64,000 nucleotides of DNA from Dyella_B sp036746095. Its GTDB lineage: Bacteria; Pseudomonadota; Gammaproteobacteria; Xanthomonadales; Rhodanobacteraceae. Shown here in pieces: positions 26,423 to 34,292 of the stretch. Position numbers and translations under genes: made by a program. Positions within the stretch are counted from its first letter, which is position 1. Each line of letters opens with the position of its first letter. A model generated the notes under the pieces. The model was not told the origin of the DNA, ran no database searches, and saw nothing but the letters and a program-made list of their open reading frames with translations. The stretch covers positions 1 to 64,000 of the forward strand of contig NZ_DAIOEU010000014.1 of the NCBI RefSeq assembly GCF_036746095.1, in the 5' to 3' direction.

Positions 26423-27547
26423 ATGCCGGTTATCGCATATCGCATCGAAGCACGGAGGCGGACCGATCCGCTTGCGACAGCATCCATCAATGATTTCCTG
26501 CTTGTGCAAGATGGTGAAGGGATCGCGATCGACACCTTGCTCATCGCACCGCACATCACGCCCTATTGCATCGATCTGTTCGGGAAGGGCATCGTGCTGG
26601 TTGAGCTGCCGGCGGAGGTCGATCTCTCTGCCTATCCCTTCTTATACGAGGCGCAATATCGGTTTGCGAAGCGCGTGTACACAATCGGCCTGGACGAGTT
26701 CAATGCCGCCTGTGAGACGCTGCCCATGCCCGCGCACGTATTGTTGCTGCATTCGACGGGCCGATGCGGTTCCACTTTGTTGACGAAGGCGCTCAACGCA
26801 GTCAACGGTGTCAGGGCCTTGTCCGAGCCAGATATCTTCACCCAGCTTGCCATGTCCGGGCGTTTGGAGAACGGCGCTACGCGTGACGCATTCGTACGGT
26901 TGTATCGTCATTGCTTGAAGCTGTTCTGCCGAGGCAGTGAGAATCTTTCCGTGTTGAAGTTCAGGAGCGTTGTGTGCGAGCACGCCGATTATTTGGCCGC
27001 TGCGCTGCCTGCTGCAAAGAGCCTGTTCCTGTATCGCAATGCGCTGGACGTTGCCATCTCGACCGCACGCATCATGAGGCGCTCGCTTTCGGGCTGGCAA
27101 TTGAACGAGCGCGAGCGCCGCGTCTGGTCGCTGTTGACGCCGCTGCTGGCTACCCTTGGGCCAATGGTCGACGCATATGATCTGCTGGCATCCCTTTGGG
27201 CGGGACCCGTGCTGCGTTATTTGCATCAGCACGAAACCGGACGATGGCTTGGCGCCCTTCGCTATGAGGAACTGGTACACAACGGGCTGGGGGTGGTGCG
27301 TGTCGTGTTGGCCGGTTGCGGTGTCCATGCGGACAACCTGCGTGCCCTGGATCGGGTCTTTGAAACCGATTCGCAGGCTGGCAGCCATTTGGCCATCCAT
27401 GGTCGCGTGCCTGATCCGCTGCTGGAAGCGGAGCTGACGGATCCGCAATTTGCAAGGCGCCTTTGGCGAAGCTTCGCCAGGATCGACCCCAGGCTACATC
27501 AAGCGATGATTTTGCCGGGGACGTTTCCCAACTTTTTGGCGGGATAG
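26423..27547 (+). CDS. Sulfotransferase-like protein
   Basis: A 374-residue soluble protein. STGRCGSTLLTKAL (about residues 112-125) matches the 5'-phosphosulfate-binding loop of PAPS-dependent sulfotransferases, and FLYRNALDVAIS (about 200-211) matches the 3'-phosphate-binding region (RNPxDV type). The N-terminal 100 residues are not recognised. It would move sulfate from PAPS to a hydroxyl or amine, here perhaps on the glycan of the exported peptide. It lies 52 bases after the acyltransferase stop, so it is probably in the same transcript though not translationally coupled. An alternative is a nucleoside-phosphate-binding protein of another role. Confidence 0.65.
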   Translation: MPVIAYRIEARRRTDPLATASINDFLLVQDGEGIAIDTLLIAPHITPYCIDLFGKGIVLVELPAEVDLSAYPFLYEAQYRFAKRVYTIGLDEFNAACETLPMPAHVLLLHSTGRCGSTLLTKALNAVNGVRALSEPDIFTQLAMSGRLENGATRDAFVRLYRHCLKLFCRGSENLSVLKFRSVVCEHADYLAAALPAAKSLFLYRNALDVAISTARIMRRSLSGWQLNERERRVWSLLTPLLATLGPMVDAYDLLASLWAGPVLRYLHQHETGRWLGALRYEELVHNGLGVVRVVLAGCGVHADNLRALDRVFETDSQAGSHLAIHGRVPDPLLEAELTDPQFARRLWRSFARIDPRLHQAMILPGTFPNFLAG

Positions 27548-27570
27548 ATACGACATGACGCTCTCGGGAA

Positions 27571-28446
27571 ATGAAAATGGAACCACATCACTTTGTATTT
27601 ATTTGTCAGGGCGGTGAACTGGAAGCGAAATCGGTGCTGTTTGCAGCATCGTTCCGGTGCCGTGCGAATGGATACCACCATTTGACGGCGGCCATTCCGG
27701 GGCCGGCCGAGTTATGGCCCCAGCCCGAACCGCAAACTCTTCAGACGCTTGAGTCCCTTGGGGTTCGCCTTAGCCATGTCCAGAACAGCGTCGGCCGCGA
27801 CTACCCCTATGGCAATAAGATGGAATGTTTGTCGATTCCGACGGATTGTTCCGCTACGGTGTATATCGACAGCGACATATTGATGATGCGCGACTTTGGC
27901 GATGACGTGCTCCCAGAGCGACCGCTATGCGCCGTCCCCGCAAGTTTGAGCCATGCCAAGGAACACGAATGGGCTAGCTTCTATGCCGCATACGGCCTGG
28001 ACATGCCGGAGTGGCGCCAATTGACGTTGATCTCGCAGGAGCCGACCCCTCCATATTTCAATGGTGGCTTGCTTGTCGTGCGTAACGTGCCGGCATTTGG
28101 AGAGACCTGGGCGGAAAGCTGTCGAACACTGAGAGAGATACCTGGGATCCCGAACAAGATACGCAACCGATTTCTTGACCAGTTTGGCGTTACGATCGCA
28201 GCTGCCAGACTGAATCTGGAAATAAGCATGCTTCCCATGCAATGGAATTTTCCAAGCTGGAGTCTTGAGCTTGGCGATCAGCCCACGCCAATCTTTTTCC
28301 ATTACCAGACGGCAGAACGCTTGCTGCAGGAGGATCGCATCGTGACGTCGGTAAAAGAGGTGTGCGAGCAGTATCCTCGAGTGCAAGCCGTTTTCGGCCG
28401 CTTCCCCGCTTACGCACAATTGCTTGGATCAGCTGAGCACCCATGA
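27571..28446 (+). CDS. GT8-like retaining glycosyltransferase
   Basis: A 291-residue protein with the layout of GT-A retaining enzymes: a mobile N-terminal region, VYIDSDILMMRDF (about residues 95-107; the DxD metal site), PYFNGGLLVVRN (about 163-174), LDQFGVTIA (about 206-214) and a late HYQ motif (about 249). These match the order in GT8/glycogenin-type enzymes, although overall similarity is not obvious by eye. It begins 23 bases after the sulfotransferase-like gene and ends the run of genes in this direction. It is the third glycosyltransferase of the operon and may extend the sugar chain. Confidence 0.7.
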   Translation: MKMEPHHFVFICQGGELEAKSVLFAASFRCRANGYHHLTAAIPGPAELWPQPEPQTLQTLESLGVRLSHVQNSVGRDYPYGNKMECLSIPTDCSATVYIDSDILMMRDFGDDVLPERPLCAVPASLSHAKEHEWASFYAAYGLDMPEWRQLTLISQEPTPPYFNGGLLVVRNVPAFGETWAESCRTLREIPGIPNKIRNRFLDQFGVTIAAARLNLEISMLPMQWNFPSWSLELGDQPTPIFFHYQTAERLLQEDRIVTSVKEVCEQYPRVQAVFGRFPAYAQLLGSAEHP

Positions 28447-28453
28447 GTTGCAT

Positions 28454-28481
28454 GCGATACTTGATCAGTGTTGCCTTAAAG
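28454..28481 (+). repeat. Inverted repeat copy A (28 bp)
   Basis: The 28 bases GCGATACTTGATCAGTGTTG... match 25 of 28 positions of the reverse complement of 33956-33983. It directly follows the last gene of the peptide operon. See findings. Confidence 0.75.
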
Positions 28482-28540
28482 CGGACGGTAGCTAAAGTGA
28501 CCAGCAGCACAATTGAATTGGCGGCGTAACGGTGAGGACG

Positions 28541-29326
28541 ATGATGCGAATCGGATCGGTTTTATTGGTAACCATCATGATGGCTACGATGGCTACCCAG
28601 GCTGTGGCCGGGTCCTGGCCGGATGGCAAGCGGGCGGCCGTGGTGCTGACCTATGACGATACGCTTGTTTCGCAGCTCGACGTCGCGATTCCCGCGCTCG
28701 ATGCCGTCGGCCTCAAAGGAACGTTCTTCCTGATCGGCAGCAAGATTACGCCGGAGCAGATTACGCGCTGGCGGTCTGCCGCAGCCGAAGGCCACGAACT
28801 TGGCAACCACACCATTCGCCATGCTTGCCCACAGGCCAACTATCCGCCGGCGAAAAAGATCGACACCAGCGAAACGTACGACGTCGACACCATGCTGACA
28901 GAAATCCGCACGATGAACACGATGCTGACGGCGATCGACGGCAAACTGCAGCACAGCTATGCCACGCCCTGTGGTCAGCACCTGGCCGGAGGTGTCGATT
29001 ATCTTCCGGCGCTGCGCGCTAGTGGCTTGGTACGCTACACCCGAGCTGCAGATCCGTCAGAGCATCCTTTCGATCCGATGAATGTGCCGGCCCGCTTTTT
29101 CCCCTCGAACGCAACCGGCGCCGATCTGATCGCCGCAGTCCAGGATGCCGAGCGTAAGGGCGGGATGATCGTGTTCGGTTTCCATGGTGTGGGCGGCGAT
29201 TATCTCTCCGTATCCACGGAAGCCCATGCTCAACTCCTTGCCTATCTGAAAGCCCATGCCGACACCATTTGGGTGGCGCCGTTCTCGACCGTGGTCAGTT
29301 ACGTCACCAGCCATCCGGGCCATTAA
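28541..29326 (+). CDS. Exported polysaccharide (NodB-type) deacetylase
   Basis: A 261-residue protein with a signal peptide (about residues 1-22, ending AVAG). The NodB domain has the metal Asp pair in LTYDDT (about 38-43), the HxxxH metal motif in GHELGNHTIRH, and a late FGFHGVGG histidine motif. The family removes acetyl groups from chitin, peptidoglycan or exopolysaccharide. ATG at 28541 gives the best signal peptide; ATG 28544 and an upstream GTG (28532) are alternatives. It lies beyond an inverted repeat, so it is probably not part of the peptide operon. Confidence 0.9.
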   Translation: MMRIGSVLLVTIMMATMATQAVAGSWPDGKRAAVVLTYDDTLVSQLDVAIPALDAVGLKGTFFLIGSKITPEQITRWRSAAAEGHELGNHTIRHACPQANYPPAKKIDTSETYDVDTMLTEIRTMNTMLTAIDGKLQHSYATPCGQHLAGGVDYLPALRASGLVRYTRAADPSEHPFDPMNVPARFFPSNATGADLIAAVQDAERKGGMIVFGFHGVGGDYLSVSTEAHAQLLAYLKAHADTIWVAPFSTVVSYVTSHPGH

Positions 29327-29533
29327 TGGGCGGCGCGGCATGACTTTGAGTCTCGGTGCGAATATTTGGGGTGGACGTCGGCTGCTGCCCATGCTGCATA
29401 GATGTTAGCGACCTGGCAGTCCGTATCGCTTCGGCGGCCGCGATCACACTTGATCAAAAACGATGAAACCGAATCCAGACAGCGGGCAGGCCAATGATGT
29501 AAGCCTAATGAGGCGACGTAGTAGAGTTGCCCA

Positions 29534-30772
29534 ATGAAATTTATTGTGGTGACCTACGGTACGGAAGGCGATACACGCCCACTAGGCGTGTTGTGTCGAG
29601 CCCTGATGGATGCGGGCCACGACGTCCGATTGCTTGCGGACGGTGCGACATTGGGTTCCGCTGTCGCGCTTGGCATTCCAACTGTCGCGCTTGCCGGCGA
29701 CATCAAGGCGATGGTGCAGGAGGCGAACGCTACCTCAGACAGCGGCAGCGTCCAAAGCCTGGCGGCTGCGTTCAAGCGCATTGCAAATGCCAATACAGCT
29801 GCATGGCTACGTGACATCGTCGATACTGGGCGGGGTTGCGATGCCATCCTTGTGTCGGGACTTGCAGCCTTCGCGGGATTGTCAGCGGCGGAGCATTTGG
29901 GTGTGCCGGCGATTGGGCTGGGGCTCATACCGATCACTCCGACTGCGGAGTTCGCTTCGCCCTTTCTCCCGCCGAGGCTGCTGCCGCGCGTGCTCAATCG
30001 ATGGAGCCATCGCTTCGTCAACGCGCTTGTATGGCGCGTTTTCAGCGAGGCCACCAATGCAGCGCGCATGAGTATTTGCGGGTTGCCGCCGCGGCGTAAA
30101 GTCTTCGCTGATCATCCCATGCTGTACGGCGTATCTCCCAGCCTCTTGCCGCAACCTGAGGATTGGCCAGCGAACGCCCGCGTCTGTGGACAGTGGATCA
30201 ACGCAACGCCAGAGTGGCGCGCGCCTCAAGATCTCGTCGATTTCCTGGATGCCGGGGCACCGCCGATCTATGTCGGGTTTGGCAGCATGGTGGGGTTTGA
30301 TGCAAAGAAGTTGCTTGACATGATCATTGCTGCCGTCGACGGGAGGCGGGCCTTGATTTATCCAGGGTGGAGCGGCATGGGTACTTCGGTGTTGCCTGAT
30401 AATTTCCTTGTCATCGGCGAGACGCCGCACGACTGGCTTCTTCCTCGGATGTCGCTGGTGATTCACCATGGAGGCTCGGGCACCTCGCATTCGGCGACAC
30501 GTGCAGGCGTTCCGTCGGTTGTCATACCGTTTGCTGGTGACCAGTCCTTCTGGGGAGAGCGACTCCACCGCGCAGGTATCGCAGACCGGCCGACCGGCGC
30601 GAAGCGAATTTCAGTTTCGGCATTGGCAAAAAGTATCGAGTTTGCCGAAAGCGCTCACGCGCGCGCTTGCGCCGCGAAGCTAGGTCACCAGATGGCAGCA
30701 GAAGACGGCAGCGCCGTCGCGATCGATGCCATCGAGAATTTTGTGCGCATGCGTCGACAGATCACTGCCTAG
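29534..30772 (+). CDS. GT1-family glycosyltransferase (sterol/antibiotic glucosyltransferase-like)
   Basis: A 412-residue GT-B enzyme. The N-terminal half (MKFIVVTYGTEGDTRPLGVL) and the C-terminal nucleotide-sugar motif region (HHGGSGTSHSATRAGVPSVV and PFAGDQSFWGERL) are those of UDP-glucosyltransferases acting on lipids, sterols, flavonoids or antibiotics. It is a single gene in its own unit, with 207 bases upstream, and it runs tail-to-tail into the alpha/beta hydrolase, overlapping its 3' end by 4 bases. The acceptor is unknown. Confidence 0.93.
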   Translation: MKFIVVTYGTEGDTRPLGVLCRALMDAGHDVRLLADGATLGSAVALGIPTVALAGDIKAMVQEANATSDSGSVQSLAAAFKRIANANTAAWLRDIVDTGRGCDAILVSGLAAFAGLSAAEHLGVPAIGLGLIPITPTAEFASPFLPPRLLPRVLNRWSHRFVNALVWRVFSEATNAARMSICGLPPRRKVFADHPMLYGVSPSLLPQPEDWPANARVCGQWINATPEWRAPQDLVDFLDAGAPPIYVGFGSMVGFDAKKLLDMIIAAVDGRRALIYPGWSGMGTSVLPDNFLVIGETPHDWLLPRMSLVIHHGGSGTSHSATRAGVPSVVIPFAGDQSFWGERLHRAGIADRPTGAKRISVSALAKSIEFAESAHARACAAKLGHQMAAEDGSAVAIDAIENFVRMRRQITA

Positions 30773-31716
30773 ATTTTTGGAGATTCATTTCCTTCACTTG
30801 AAACGGGCTTTCCATCGATGAAGTTGCGCACTGCAGATATCGTAGCCTCGGGTGCTTCCTCCATAAGCCAGTGTCCGGCATTCGGCACCACCAGCTCCGT
30901 GACATTGTCGGCCGCGCTGCGCATGACGATGGCTTCGTTTGAGCCAAACGACTTTGCGCCACCGATAGCAAGCACGGGCATGGTCAGCTTGGGGCTCAAC
31001 GTTGCCTTGTTGTCCTCGGCGTCTTGCCGAATGGAACGGAACTGGGCAAAAGCGGAATGCATCGTGCCGGGGCGAGCGTAGAGTTCGGCATAGTGCTGCC
31101 GGGTACTTTCGTCGACTTTTGCCGGGTCCCCCGCAAAATCGTTCCAGAATCTATCCAGATAGATGCGTTCACGACCGGCCACGAGACGCTCCATGTCGGG
31201 GCCGCCAAGATCAAAGTGCCACAGCAAGGGAGAGCGCACTATTTGGTCCCACGGCGGCACGCCGGGCACCGGGGCATCCATAACCACCAAGCGGTCGGTA
31301 TTGCCGGGGTATCGTTTGGCGTAGGCATAGGCGACCATCGTGCCAATGTCGTGTCCCACGATCACAGCATGGCCGATGCCCAGTTGCGTCAGAACGCCCT
31401 GGACATCGGCTGCCTGGTTCTTCTTTTCATATCCGCCATCGGGGTGTGACGAAAGACCGAGGCCACGTAGATCGGGCACCACTACCGTATGGTCGCGAGC
31501 GAGGTTTGCCGCAAGCGGCTCCCACATATCGCCCGTGTCACCAAAGCCGTGAAGAAGCACCACCGCTGGACCTTTGCCGCCTACGCGGACATGGATCGTC
31601 GCACCATTCGCCTTGATGTCACGCACCTGGAACGTCGACGGGTATGGTTTGACGGCCGCTGAAACGGGAAGGCTGAAGGCTAGCGCCAAGCATGCAGCCA
31701 AAAGAGCGCGGGTCAT
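30769..31716 (-). CDS. Exported alpha/beta hydrolase (epoxide-hydrolase-like)
   Basis: A 315-residue protein with a signal peptide (residues 1-20, ending VSA). HGFGDTGDMW is the oxyanion loop, GHDIGT places an aspartate as nucleophile (the sign of epoxide hydrolase/haloalkane dehalogenase-type members), and the late histidine is in NAGHWLMEEAPE. It acts in the periplasm on an unknown ester, epoxide or halide. It converges with the GT1 gene and overlaps it at the ends. About 330 bases upstream lack genes. Confidence 0.92.
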   Translation of the reverse strand: MTRALLAACLALAFSLPVSAAVKPYPSTFQVRDIKANGATIHVRVGGKGPAVVLLHGFGDTGDMWEPLAANLARDHTVVVPDLRGLGLSSHPDGGYEKKNQAADVQGVLTQLGIGHAVIVGHDIGTMVAYAYAKRYPGNTDRLVVMDAPVPGVPPWDQIVRSPLLWHFDLGGPDMERLVAGRERIYLDRFWNDFAGDPAKVDESTRQHYAELYARPGTMHSAFAQFRSIRQDAEDNKATLSPKLTMPVLAIGGAKSFGSNEAIVMRSAADNVTELVVPNAGHWLMEEAPEATISAVRNFIDGKPVSSEGNESPKI

Positions 31717-32073
31717 AGATGGGGCTCCAGAGTAGTGATGAAACCATTGCCATAACTTCGAACTAGACCGTCTTGCTGGGCTTGGTAGCGCTCGCCCAAG
31801 CGTTTTCCAGTGGGATTTCGCGGATCCAAGTAGTGGGGCTGAGCGTAACGAATCCTAACGCCGCGATGATACCCACGGTGGGTTTCGGGTTCGCCTCAAC
31901 CAAATCTACCGGAGGTTTAGTCGATGCCGGGCGTGTCGCCGTACCGTGGTGAGTAGTAGTGATAAGGGAATCGGGGGGGAGGGCCTAGGTCTGCTTTTCC
32001 ACCTGGAGGGAGAAATTGGTGCGATTTGCGTCCGTGGGGTCAGCCACTTGTAAATGCCCCACGCGCGCTCTAC
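31717..32073. other. Intergenic region, divergent between hydrolase and arsR-type gene
   Basis: About 360 bases with no supported gene. Only the right end has recognisable content, the palindrome at 32074. Confidence 0.5.
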
Positions 32074-32093
32074 AGTGAACCATATGGTTCACT
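32074..32093. promoter_or_regulatory. 20-bp perfect palindrome over the ArsR start codon (autorepression operator)
   Basis: AGTGAACCATATGGTTCACT is its own reverse complement and contains the ATG (32084) of the regulator gene. An operator on top of the start codon fits negative self-control by the ArsR protein encoded here. Confidence 0.8.
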
Positions 32094-32446
32094 ATCAAGC
32101 CCGCCTCGACGCAACCTTCGCCGCGCTCTCCGACGTTACCCGGCGGGGCGTGCTGGAACAGCTCGGGAGTGCAGACGCCTCCATCAGCGACCTTGCCCAG
32201 CGATTTGACATGACCCTCACGGGCATGAAGAAGCACATCAGCATCCTGGAAGAGGCGGGGCTCGTTGCCACGGAGAAGGTCGGGCGCGTTCGCACCTGCA
32301 CGCTTGGACGGCGCCGGCTGGAAGAAGAGGCCGCCTGGATCGAGCAACACCGTCAGCTCTGGAGCGCACGCTTCGATGCGCTGGACGAGCTTGTCGAACA
32401 CTTGAAACGCAAGGAGAAGGCAGATGCCCAACGTAAAAGAAGGTAG
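32084..32446 (+). CDS. ArsR-family winged-helix repressor
   Basis: A 120-residue protein starting MVHYQARLDATFAALSDVTRRGVLEQL, a classic ArsR N-terminus, with helix-turn-helix ISDLAQRFDMTLTGMKKHISILEEAGLV (about residues 36-63). No metal-binding cysteine motif is present, so it belongs to the non-metal branch that is commonly paired with an AHSA1-domain protein. ATG at 32084 lies in the centre of a perfect palindrome; an in-frame ATG at 32054 is less likely. The next gene overlaps its 3' end. Confidence 0.93.
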   Translation: MVHYQARLDATFAALSDVTRRGVLEQLGSADASISDLAQRFDMTLTGMKKHISILEEAGLVATEKVGRVRTCTLGRRRLEEEAAWIEQHRQLWSARFDALDELVEHLKRKEKADAQRKRR

Positions 32447-32921
32447 TTCCGCCACGAACCGTACCACCGTGGAACGCAAGTCCGATCTCGAACTTGTCGT
32501 GAAGCGAACATTCAATGCGCCAGCGCACATCGTCTTCGAAGCGTGGAGCAAACCCGAATTGTTCAAGCTTTGGTGGGTTCCGAAGTCGGTGGGCATGTCG
32601 CTGCTCTCGTGCGAGATGGATGTTCGCACTGGTGGCGCGTATCGCCTCGTCTTCAGCCATCCGGACTTCGATCGACCGATGGCGTTCTTCGGCACGTACA
32701 GAGAAGTAACGCCGCACAAACGCATCGTATGGGCGAACGAAGAAAACGATCAGGGTGCCCTGACCACGGTGACGTTCGAAGAAAATGACGGCAAGACGCT
32801 GGTCACCTTTCACGAGCTCTACCCCACGACAGCGGCCCTCGAGGAAGCGCTCGCCGGTTCGGCGGAAGGCCTGCCCGAACAGTTTGCGCAGCTGGATGAG
32901 TTGCTCGCAGGCAGATCGTGA
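32424..32921 (+). CDS. SRPBCC/AHSA1-domain protein
   Basis: A 165-residue protein with a START-like ligand-binding fold: VKRTFNAPAHIVFEAWSKPELFKLWW, GGAYRLVFSHPDF and the C-terminal helix GLPEQFAQLDELLA are typical of AHSA1 proteins. The start lies inside the regulator's 3' end (overlap of 23 bases), so the two are translated together. The pair is often found controlling or sensing small hydrophobic molecules, but the ligand here is unknown. Confidence 0.93.
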   Translation: MPNVKEGSSATNRTTVERKSDLELVVKRTFNAPAHIVFEAWSKPELFKLWWVPKSVGMSLLSCEMDVRTGGAYRLVFSHPDFDRPMAFFGTYREVTPHKRIVWANEENDQGALTTVTFEENDGKTLVTFHELYPTTAALEEALAGSAEGLPEQFAQLDELLAGRS

Positions 32922-32983
32922 CCACACCACGGCCACCGGCGTGTAACGCCGCGCTGGCCAGTTCGGCACCACGTGAGGACGAT

Positions 32984-33847
32984 ATGCTCAGACGTGATTT
33001 CCTGAAGACCGCCATGGCGACCGCAGTGCTGACTGCGGTCCTTCCGGTTCAAGCCAAGAAGATTCTTGCCGGTTCGAACGAGCATTTTGCCGACGTCAAT
33101 GGCCAGCATGTTTTTTACAGCGTGCATGGCACCGGCAAGCCGCTCATTCTTCTCCACGGTGGCATCGACCCGGACTGCTTCGGAAGCAATCTGGCCGAAC
33201 TGGCCAAACGCCGGCAGGTGATCGCCGTGCATCTGCAGGGACATGGACGCACCCCGGATTCGGACCGGCCACTGCGTTGTGAAACGATGGGCGACGATGT
33301 TGCCGCTTTGATCGGCCATCTGAATGTCGGCAAGGCCGACGTGATGGGTTACTCGCTGGGCGCCGACGTCGCCTTGCAGACCGCTATCCGCCATCCGGAC
33401 GCCGTCGACCGGCTCGTACTCGTTTCCGCGACGATGAAGCAGGACGGCTTTTATCCGGAGGTAGTCACAACCTTCAAGCAACTGGAGACGAATGCCGCCA
33501 CGCTCGGCGCTGGCGTCAAGGCATCGCCATTGGGGAGGACCTATCCCGGTGTCGATTGGACCAGGCTCTTCAGCAAGATCGGCGACATGACCAAACGCCC
33601 CTTCGACTGGAGCGCCGACGTCGCCAAGCTTCAGGCACGCACGCTGCTGGTCTTTGCCGACGCTGATGCCATCCGGCCCGAACACATGGTCGAGTTCTGG
33701 AAAGCACTGGGAGGCGGCCAGCGCGATGCCGGGCAAGATGGCTCATTGCGACCTGCAAACGCGCTGGCGATCCTGCCCAACACCACGCATTACACACTCC
33801 CCGTGGAGCCGATGCTGCCGGAGGTTGTCGAACGCTTCTTCGCGTAA
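32984..33847 (+). CDS. Tat-type exported alpha/beta hydrolase
   Basis: A 287-residue protein with a twin-arginine-like signal (MLRRDFLKTAMATAVLTAVL). ATG at 32984 is preceded by GAGGAC and is preferred over an upstream GTG in the ahsA1 overlap. LLHGGIDPD is the oxyanion loop, GYSLGADVAL places the serine nucleophile, and NTTHYTLP the histidine. It follows the ArsR/AHSA1 pair within 62 bases and may be its target gene. The substrate is unknown. Confidence 0.9.
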   Translation: MLRRDFLKTAMATAVLTAVLPVQAKKILAGSNEHFADVNGQHVFYSVHGTGKPLILLHGGIDPDCFGSNLAELAKRRQVIAVHLQGHGRTPDSDRPLRCETMGDDVAALIGHLNVGKADVMGYSLGADVALQTAIRHPDAVDRLVLVSATMKQDGFYPEVVTTFKQLETNAATLGAGVKASPLGRTYPGVDWTRLFSKIGDMTKRPFDWSADVAKLQARTLLVFADADAIRPEHMVEFWKALGGGQRDAGQDGSLRPANALAILPNTTHYTLPVEPMLPEVVERFFA

Positions 33848-33955
33848 TCCCATGGTCGCCATTCACGGGAAAGCAGGAACCTTACTTTGCTTTTGCATCA
33901 ATGCAAATGGATGCCCGCTTTCGCTCACTGCTGTCCGGAGAAAATGGGTTCTGCT

Positions 33956-33983
33956 CTTTAAGGCAATATTGATTAAGTATCGC
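33956..33983 (-). repeat. Inverted repeat copy B (28 bp)
   Basis: The reverse complement of this stretch matches 28454-28481 at 25 of 28 positions. The two copies point towards each other and enclose 5.5 kb. See findings. Confidence 0.75.
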
Positions 33984-34167
33984 CGTCGTCATGATGTCGG
34001 GACGGCTCGCAGCATGTGTTGTGTGGCGCCAGGAAGACTGGCCGTATTGCCAAGCCGCGCGGTGCAGCCTGCGGGCCTTCCAGACATCACTCCATCACTT
34101 TGAATTCAACCTGTTGGGACCAGCCCTGTCTGTCCGCATGCCGCCTGCAAATGCAACGCTACCGAGT

Positions 34168-34200
34168 CGTCGCCCCTGCGAAGGCCGAGGTCCAGTGACT
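34168..34200. repeat. REP-like element, copy 1
   Basis: CGTCGCCCCTGCGAAGGCCG... followed by AGGTCCAG. A close relative lies at 36087-36123. This is a small dispersed intergenic element of the kind common in Lysobacterales. Confidence 0.5.
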
Positions 34201-34292
34201 TTCGCGATCTTGATGGCCTTGACCGCCTGATCACATTGCGGCCAGGATGCTGCGCAGCGCATACCGATATCCAACCCAGCGTTGCAGCGTCC

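Larger units (their letters stand above)
33848..34292. other. Intergenic region with repeat copies
   Basis: About 445 bases with no supported gene. It holds inverted-repeat copy B (33956-33983) and a REP-like element (34168-34200). The short frames here have no protein-like features. Confidence 0.5.

Noticed and set aside
14462..28446. Classification as a lasso-peptide cluster
   Set aside because: An AsnB-like gene is present, but there is no transglutaminase-like leader protease or PqqD-like recognition domain, and the leader is of double-glycine type. Kept only as a partial analogy.
14462..28446. Classification as a lanthipeptide or sactipeptide cluster
   Set aside because: No LanB/C/M-type or radical-SAM (CxxxCxxC) gene is seen, and the core has a single cysteine.
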